NCBI GenBank assembly: GCA_937888935.1 | Contig: CALARO010000042.1 | Coordinates: 1-10,583, forward strand | Reading direction: 5' to 3' | Source: an uncultured Clostridia bacterium | Lineage (GTDB): Bacteria; Bacillota; Clostridia; Christensenellales; Borkfalkiaceae | DNA: 10,583 nt | Shown here: positions 5,962 through 10,583 of the stretch, piece after piece | Numbering within the stretch: the stretch's first letter is position 1 | Layout: every line of letters starts with the position of its first letter | Made by a program: the position numbers and the translations under genes | Notes under the pieces: model-generated | Databases searched by the model: none | What the model was told of the DNA's origin: nothing | The model's input: only the letters and a program-made list of their open reading frames with translations

Positions 5962-7208
5962 TGCTTTGCCTCCGCGTTTTCGTGGGGTTCGTTTCTTTCG
6001 GGTTTGTCCGGTTTGTCTTCGTCCGTTACCGCGTCCGGCGTGAAGTCGGTGGATAAAATCGCGTCCATCGGCACTTTGGTGGGAATATTGCTCCAATCGG
6101 CGGCGTCCGGTTTTTCGGCGGCGGGATCTTCGGCGGGGTGCTTTTTGAAAATCAGCCTGTGCAGCGCGGCGGAAAGTTTTTCGCGCAGGCGGCGCAGATT
6201 GTATTTTTCGCGGAAAGTTTTCAGCTTCGGCGCGTTGTTGTAGATGACGATCAGAACGAGAACGAGCGCGTAGACGAGCTTTTGCAGCGCGGCGAGATCG
6301 CCCGTTAACACGGTGGAAAGTTTCGCGTTTAAAAAGGTGATGAGCGCGGCGGAAAGCATAGTGCCGTTTAAGCTGCCCATGCCGCCGAGAACGACCATCA
6401 CGAGAATGTCGATCGAATAATTGTAGTCGAACGAGATACTTTTAATCGTATAATTCGCGTTGGAAAAGAGAACGCCGGCAACGCCCGCGAAGAACGCGGA
6501 AAGCACGAACACGACGAGCTTATAATAGGTTACGTTTACGCCCATGGCGCGCGCCGCGATTTCGTTGTCGCGAATGGCGGTAACCGCTCTGCCGTGCTTG
6601 CTTTTGATAAAATTGCGGATGACGGCAAGCGTAAAAAGGACGGCGAAAAAGCCGATAATGTACAGCGACGAAGAAGAATAGCGCACCGTTTCCATGCCTT
6701 TTTCCGCGCCGAACGTTTTTAAATTGCGGAAGACGACTTTCACGATTTCGCCGAACGCGAGCGTGACGATGGCGAGATAATCGCCCTTTAGGCGCAGGGC
6801 GGGAAGTCCGATAATCAAGCCGGCGAGCGCGGCGAAGAAACCGCCGAGAAGCATGGTGAGAAGCAAAGAGAGCAGGGGCAGACTTTGAGAAAACGCGCCG
6901 TAGACGTACGTTTGAAAATAGCCGCCGAGATATGCGCCGAGACACATAAATCCCGCCTGACCCAGAGAGAGTTCGCCCAAAAAGCCGACGACGAGCGAAA
7001 GGGAAAGGGCGGCGATCACGCTGTACGAGATTTTTTCGAGCATTAAAACGTTCGTTTGCTTAAAGCTTTTTCCGAAAATGAGAAAGAACGCGATCAGCAG
7101 CGCGAGAACGGCGTAAGATACGTAGTTTTTCGGCTTGAACGAGCTTTTCACGTACGAAAACCAGCTTGTTTTTTTTGCGGTTTCGGGTTGCGTAGCGGTT
7201 GCCGTCAT
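5958..7208 (-). CDS. livM: Branched-chain amino-acid ABC transporter, permease LivM
   Basis: A 416-residue membrane permease that pairs with LivH to form the channel. It has about eight to ten hydrophobic segments between residues 30 and 323. Family landmarks are ELSLGQAGFM (79-88), LPALRLKGDYLAIVTLAFGEI (135-155), the coupling loop GRAVTAIRDNEIAARAMGVN (206-225) and VVLGGMGSLNG (272-282). A soluble tail of about 90 residues (326-416) follows: first basic, then acidic and Pro-rich, ending in Lys/Glu/Asp-rich sequence. LivM proteins usually stop soon after the last helix, so the tail is unusual. The ATG at 7208 overlaps the livH stop as ATGA, with GGAGGG upstream. Confidence 0.94.
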   Translation of the reverse strand: MTATATQPETAKKTSWFSYVKSSFKPKNYVSYAVLALLIAFFLIFGKSFKQTNVLMLEKISYSVIAALSLSLVVGFLGELSLGQAGFMCLGAYLGGYFQTYVYGAFSQSLPLLSLLLTMLLGGFFAALAGLIIGLPALRLKGDYLAIVTLAFGEIVKVVFRNLKTFGAEKGMETVRYSSSSLYIIGFFAVLFTLAVIRNFIKSKHGRAVTAIRDNEIAARAMGVNVTYYKLVVFVLSAFFAGVAGVLFSNANYTIKSISFDYNYSIDILVMVVLGGMGSLNGTMLSAALITFLNAKLSTVLTGDLAALQKLVYALVLVLIVIYNNAPKLKTFREKYNLRRLREKLSAALHRLIFKKHPAEDPAAEKPDAADWSNIPTKVPMDAILSTDFTPDAVTDEDKPDKPERNEPHENAEAKQ

Positions 7209-8077
7209 ACTTTTTCCCTCCTTTTTTTGCCGAGCAGACCCGTGGGGCGCACGAGCAGAATGACGATCAGCACGGCAAATTCGATGGCGAGCGTCCAGTT
7301 GGCAAGCCCCGCGGCGTTGCAGGCGGTTTCGATTACGCCGAGCAGAATTCCGCCGAGCATTGCGCCGGGGATCGAGCCGATGCCGCCGATGACCGCCGCC
7401 GTAAACGCTTTGATGCCGGGAAGCGACCCCATGGTTATGGATACCGACGGCGATTTTAAAAGCGAGAAATACCCCGCGAGCGCGGCGAGCGCAGAGCCGA
7501 CGGCGAACGTGATTGCGATTACGCGGTTTACGCCGATTCCCATGAGTTTCGCCGCGCCCTGATCTTCGGAAACGGCGAGCATCGCTTTGCCCGTTTTCGT
7601 TTTATTCACGAACAGGGTGAGCGCGAGCATTACCGCGGCGGCGGAAAACAGGGTGATCAGCGTGCTGACTTCGACGACGAGCGAGCCGATTTTAATCGTG
7701 CCGAACGTGTTTACGATCACCATGCTGCTCGCCGTGCCGAAAATGAGCTGCGTGAGCGATTGCAGAAGCGAAGAAACGCCGATCGCCGTGATGAGTACGG
7801 CAAGGGGCGAAGCTCCGCGCAAAGGGCGGTAGGCGAGCCTTTCGGTGAGAAGCCCCACGGCTATGCATACGACGATTGCCGCGAGCAGCGCGACGATCGG
7901 CATGCCCGTCTGATAAAAGAATACCATAATCGTGTAGCCGCCTACCATGATAATATCGCCGTGGGCGAAATTCAGCATTTTCGCGATGCCGTACACCATA
8001 GTGTAGCCGAGCGCGATTAAGGCGTACACGCCGCCCTGACTGAGTCCGCCGATCAGTGTTTCTAAAAGTTTAGACAT
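7205..8077 (-). CDS. livH: Branched-chain amino-acid ABC transporter, permease LivH
   Basis: A 290-residue polytopic permease of normal length. Landmarks are GGLSQGGVYALIALGYTMVYG near the N-terminus, the conserved LNFAHGDIIM motif, the cytoplasmic coupling loop around GKAMLAVSEDQGAAKLMGIGVN, and AVIGGIGSIPGAMLGG. The start ATG at 8077 lies inside the end of livK (8-base overlap) with AAGGTG upstream. The stop overlaps the livM start, so translation of the two permeases is probably coupled. Confidence 0.95.
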   Translation of the reverse strand: MSKLLETLIGGLSQGGVYALIALGYTMVYGIAKMLNFAHGDIIMVGGYTIMVFFYQTGMPIVALLAAIVVCIAVGLLTERLAYRPLRGASPLAVLITAIGVSSLLQSLTQLIFGTASSMVIVNTFGTIKIGSLVVEVSTLITLFSAAAVMLALTLFVNKTKTGKAMLAVSEDQGAAKLMGIGVNRVIAITFAVGSALAALAGYFSLLKSPSVSITMGSLPGIKAFTAAVIGGIGSIPGAMLGGILLGVIETACNAAGLANWTLAIEFAVLIVILLVRPTGLLGKKRREKV

Positions 8078-9278
8078 TGTGATTCACCTTGTAGCGGATA
8101 GCGTTTTTGATTACCGTGCCGTCCGCGTTCCATTGCACGTTCTGCCCCGTTACGCCGTTGAAAGAGAATCTTGCGCTTGAAAACACGCCTTTCAGGGCGG
8201 CGGTCATATCGGAAACCGAAGTAGAGCCGTCGATTTTTTTGCCTGCTTCGGAAGCGGTTTTCATCGCGTCGTAAAGGGCGTAAACGCTGTCGTAAGCGGA
8301 CGCGCCGAATTGATTGAGCGTTTCCGCGCCGTATTTTTCTTTATACTTTTTCACGAATTCGCCCGCCGCGCCTTCCGTGGCGTTGGAATTGAAGTGCGAA
8401 AGGTAGGAAATTTCCTGCGGGTAGTCTTCCACGTTGAAGCCTTTCATCGACTGAATCCCGTCGAAGCCGTCGCAGCCGAAATAGATGGTGCTATCGGAAA
8501 AGGCGGCGGTGGTTTTCGCTTTCTGAATGAATTGCGAAGCGGGCGTATAATAGATGGGCATGAAGATGAAATCGCAGCCTTTCAGCGCGGAAATATGCGT
8601 GGAAAAATCGGGACTGTCGCCGTCGTCGCTCGTGAACGAAGCCTTTTTGATCGCGGCTTGTTCTTCGGCGGAAAAGCCGCTCATAAACGTTTCGTAGATG
8701 CCCGTGGAATAGTCGTCGTCCGATTTATACAGTACGCCGATGTTGCGTTCGCCGAATTCGGCTTTATCGTTTGCGTTGTATAATTTCGCCGCCGCCGCGC
8801 CCTGATTGGAATCGGCGAAGCACATCTGAAACGCGTTTTCGTAGGTTGCCACCTTGTCTGCCGAAGCGGAAGGGGTGAGAAAGAACAAGCCGTCTTTTTC
8901 GGCGTTTTTGATATATTCAAGGCAGGGGGCGGAAGTTACGCAGCCGAGAGATACCTGCATGCCTTTATCTTTCATCGCCGCGTAGCCGTTGGCTACGTTT
9001 TCGGTTTTATGCTGATCGTCGTACATTTCGAAGGCGAGTTTCGTGCCGTTTAAGCCGCCCGCTTCGTTGATTTCGAGAATCGCCATCGTTGCGCCGTTGT
9101 ACACCGCCGTGCCGTAGATGGAAGCGCCGCCCGTGAGCGGTCCGCTTGCGCCGATATTGATCGTGTCCGCGGAAAATTCGGGGGCTTTTTCCTTTTTCGA
9201 GCAAGAAGCAAAGCAACTTGCCGCCGCCGCGCCCGCTAAAACGAGTGTTGCCGATCTGAAAAACGATTTTTTGTTCAT
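8070..9278 (-). CDS. livK: Branched-chain amino-acid ABC transporter, substrate-binding lipoprotein LivK
   Basis: A 402-residue periplasmic-binding-type protein of the Leu/Ile/Val class, anchored outside the membrane as a lipoprotein. The signal segment is MNKKSFFRSATLVLAGAAAASC, with candidate lipobox cysteines at C22 and C26; C26, followed by SKKEK, is a plausible mature start. The family motif INIGASGPLTGGASIYG follows (about 41-57). The fold continues to the C-terminal region with GVTGQNVQWNADGTVI. The ATG at 9278 has AAGGAGA (9286-9292) in ideal position. It is first in the operon and sits behind the attenuator region. Actual ligand preference, whether branched-chain amino acids or others, cannot be read directly, but the Val/Ile-rich leader peptide supports branched-chain amino acids. 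Confidence 0.94.
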   Translation of the reverse strand: MNKKSFFRSATLVLAGAAAASCFASCSKKEKAPEFSADTINIGASGPLTGGASIYGTAVYNGATMAILEINEAGGLNGTKLAFEMYDDQHKTENVANGYAAMKDKGMQVSLGCVTSAPCLEYIKNAEKDGLFFLTPSASADKVATYENAFQMCFADSNQGAAAAKLYNANDKAEFGERNIGVLYKSDDDYSTGIYETFMSGFSAEEQAAIKKASFTSDDGDSPDFSTHISALKGCDFIFMPIYYTPASQFIQKAKTTAAFSDSTIYFGCDGFDGIQSMKGFNVEDYPQEISYLSHFNSNATEGAAGEFVKKYKEKYGAETLNQFGASAYDSVYALYDAMKTASEAGKKIDGSTSVSDMTAALKGVFSSARFSFNGVTGQNVQWNADGTVIKNAIRYKVNHNV

Positions 9279-9339
9279 AGTGTTTTCTCCTTACGTTTCT
9301 ATGATTTACTTTTTTGCTTTGGTTTATAATCGCTGCCGG

Positions 9340-9383
9340 AATAAAAAGAAAACGGCGGGAAACTTTCGGAAAGTTCCTCGCCG
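9340..9383 (-). terminator. Attenuator terminator in the liv operon leader
   Basis: On the minus strand a stem of 14 positions with one A-C mismatch and one G-U pair (9383-9370 with 9366-9353, 3-nt loop) is followed by TTTTCTTTTTATT. It lies between the leader peptide and livK, so it can only stop liv transcription early. Confidence 0.8.
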
Positions 9384-9419
9384 CTATACGTGATTTCGTT
9401 TGCGATTTACGTTTGAAAA

Positions 9420-9506
9420 TCAAGTATGGCAAAAACGAGGTGCGCCTTTAATAATGACGACCTCTACTAGCGTAATAATGACGTTTTTGCTTACGTAATT
9501 GCGCAT
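9420..9506 (-). CDS. Leader peptide of the liv operon, rich in Val/Ile/Leu
   Basis: A 28-residue peptide starting MRNYVSKNVII and containing TLVEVVIIKG. Ten of its residues are Val, Ile or Leu, and nine of those fall in residues 9-19. The ATG at 9506 has AAAAGG eight bases upstream, a modest ribosome site. The same frame is open further upstream, with an ATG at 9569 that would add a Lys/Arg-rich stretch, but that ATG has no ribosome site. Position and composition match leader peptides that sense charged branched-chain tRNAs through ribosome stalling. Assignment is by pattern, not by homology. Confidence 0.68.
   Translation of the reverse strand: MRNYVSKNVIITLVEVVIIKGAPRFCHT
9437..9464 (-). 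promoter_or_regulatory. Pause/protector hairpin over the leader peptide codons
   Basis: On the minus strand GAGGTCGTC pairs with GGCG-C-ACCTC (one bulge, one G-U, 9-nt loop), covering the codons of residues 15-24. Its 3' arm, CCTCG, can alternatively pair with CGAGG in the 5' arm of the terminator at 9376-9380, the arrangement expected of an antiterminator. Confidence 0.55.
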
Positions 9507-9600
9507 TTTTCTTGCCTTTTTCTGCTTTTTTCTTGCATTTCGCCGCGTTTTTCTTGCGTTTTGCAGCATTTTTTGCGGCTTTTTTGCTTGATTTTCTGTT

Positions 9601-9629
9601 ATTATACCCTGATTTCTTTTGTTTGTCAA
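9601..9629 (-). promoter_or_regulatory. Consensus sigma-A promoter of the liv operon
   Basis: TTGACA (9624-9629) and TATAAT (9601-9606) on the minus strand with a 17-nt spacer. The start is predicted near 9594, which gives a leader of about 315 nt before livK. The first 90 nt of the leader are A-rich and contain GCAAGAAAAA three times. Confidence 0.85.
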
Positions 9630-9719
9630 GTGAAAATGCGGTGTTTTTTGAAATGGTTCAGCGAAATAACGCGGCGTATCAATTCGAAAAACGAATGATC
9701 GCGGGCGGCGGCGGAATTC

Positions 9720-9748
9720 TTGACAAAGTTTTTTCTGCGGTGTATAAT
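9720..9748 (+). promoter_or_regulatory. Consensus sigma-A promoter of the phosphoesterase gene
   Basis: TTGACA (9720-9725) and TATAAT (9743-9748) with a 17-nt spacer, divergent from the liv promoter. The roughly 90 bases between the two promoters show nothing further. Confidence 0.85.
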
Positions 9749-9779
9749 AGAACAAACGTTTGAAAACGGAGAACGGAAA

Positions 9780-10583
9780 ATGAGAATAATTCATTGCGCC
9801 GATTTGCATTTAGGCTCGAAAATAGAAGCAAAGCTGCCGCCCGAAAAGGCGGAAATCCGCCGCAAAGAAGTGCGCGCGGCATTTGAAAACATGCTGAAAT
9901 TCGCGAGCGACAACCTTGTGAGCGCGGTGATCATCGCGGGGGACGCGTTCGATTCCGATCGGCCGTCGCTTCGCGATAAGCGTACGTTTTACGAAGCGGC
10001 GGCGAGATACCCGCAAATCACGTTTTTTTATCTGCGCGGCAATCACGATTTTAAAAACGACGGCGACGACGGCGAAAATCTGCCGAATTTAAAGACGTTT
10101 GGCGGCGACTGGACGACGTACACGCTGCGCGGTCGGGGTGCAAACGGCGCGGAAGAGATAATTACGGTGACGGGCGCGGAACTTGACGGCGCGAATGCCG
10201 GACGGCTGTATTCCACGCTTTCTTTGCCCGAAAACGCGCTGAACATCGTCACGCTGCACGGGGATATCCGCGGCGAAATAGATTTACGGCGGCTTGCGGG
10301 CAAAAACATTGATTATCTCGCGCTGGGGCATCTGCACACCTACGCGCGCGGGGCGATCGACGAGCGCGGCGTATACGCGTACAGCGGCTGCCTGGAAGGG
10401 CGGGGCTTCGACGAGTGCGGCGGCAAGGGATTCGTGATTTTAGAAACGAGCACGGGCGCGGCGGGGCGGCGGAGAATTACTTCGGAATTTATCGTATCGT
10501 CTTTGCGGCGGCTGGAAGAGTACCGCGTGGACGTATCGGCGGCGAAAGACGATTTCGACGCGCGGCGGATTGCGGAAAACGCG
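9780..10583 (+). CDS. SbcD/YhaO-type metallophosphoesterase (DNA repair exonuclease), runs off right edge
   Basis: 268 codons stay open to the window end. Calcineurin-type metal-binding motifs appear in order: D8 and H10 in HCADLHLG, GDAFD (54-58), GNHD (87-90), H160 in TLHGD and GHLH (183-186). This order and the MRIIHCADLHLG start are typical of the SbcD/Mre11-like nuclease subunit and of the related YhaO. These act with an SMC-like ATPase on DNA ends and hairpins. The partner gene would lie to the right, outside the window. ATG 9780 has GGAG at 9768-9771. The choice between SbcD and YhaO is open because the C-terminus is missing. Confidence 0.9.
   Translation, partial: MRIIHCADLHLGSKIEAKLPPEKAEIRRKEVRAAFENMLKFASDNLVSAVIIAGDAFDSDRPSLRDKRTFYEAAARYPQITFFYLRGNHDFKNDGDDGENLPNLKTFGGDWTTYTLRGRGANGAEEIITVTGAELDGANAGRLYSTLSLPENALNIVTLHGDIRGEIDLRRLAGKNIDYLALGHLHTYARGAIDERGVYAYSGCLEGRGFDECGGKGFVILETSTGAAGRRRITSEFIVSSLRRLEEYRVDVSAAKDDFDARRIAENA

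Noticed and set aside
5962..6096. N-terminal extension of LivG
   Set aside because: It is an alternative frame inside livM; ATG 5961 with GGAGG and the ATGA overlap is the natural start.
9279..9600. T-box leader for the liv operon
   Set aside because: No T-box-like GGTGG..ACCGCG sequence or specifier architecture is visible; the leader peptide arrangement fits better.

Overview
The window looks like a chromosomal segment of a Gram-positive, Clostridia-like Firmicute. The evidence is strong A-rich Shine-Dalgarno sites, near-consensus sigma-A promoters with 17-nt spacers, GC-rich codon choice (GCG, CGC) and a lipoprotein-type solute-binding protein. The genus cannot be read from the sequence.

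Left part (1-2664). The N-terminal part of a MATE efflux pump runs off the left edge on the minus strand. Its own promoter is followed by a terminator-like hairpin lying just before the ribosome site, so an attenuator is likely. Upstream, also on the minus strand, is an AraC-family regulator with a cupin-like N-terminus. Divergent from it is an AlkD-like DNA alkylation repair gene with its own promoter and terminator.

Middle part (2700-4240). This AT-richer island carries two tandem, previously unassigned structured RNAs of about 190-200 nt. Each has a sigma-A promoter whose predicted start falls on the first base of a long closing stem, a three-way junction, a hairpin with an identical 9-nt loop, an identical 18-nt linker and an intrinsic terminator. 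The stems differ in sequence between the copies but keep their pairing. They sit directly before an orphan D12-class (Dam-like) adenine-N6 DNA methyltransferase. Both RNAs carry a CCU-plus-U-tract stretch complementary to the methyltransferase Shine-Dalgarno. This RNA-methyltransferase unit is the most interesting object in the window.

Right part (4238-9629). A complete five-gene branched-chain amino-acid ABC transporter, livK-livH-livM-livG-livF, is transcribed on the minus strand with overlapping or nearly abutting genes. Its roughly 315-nt leader contains a consensus promoter, a 28-codon leader peptide with ten Val/Ile/Leu codons, a hairpin over those codons, a possible antiterminator pairing and a terminator. 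This is the layout of ribosome-mediated attenuation. The last codons of livF lie inside a copy of a dispersed hairpin-rich repeat; the other copy lies between the AraC gene and the MATE gene.

Right edge (9720-10583). A divergent consensus promoter drives an SbcD/YhaO-type metallophosphoesterase gene that runs off the window.
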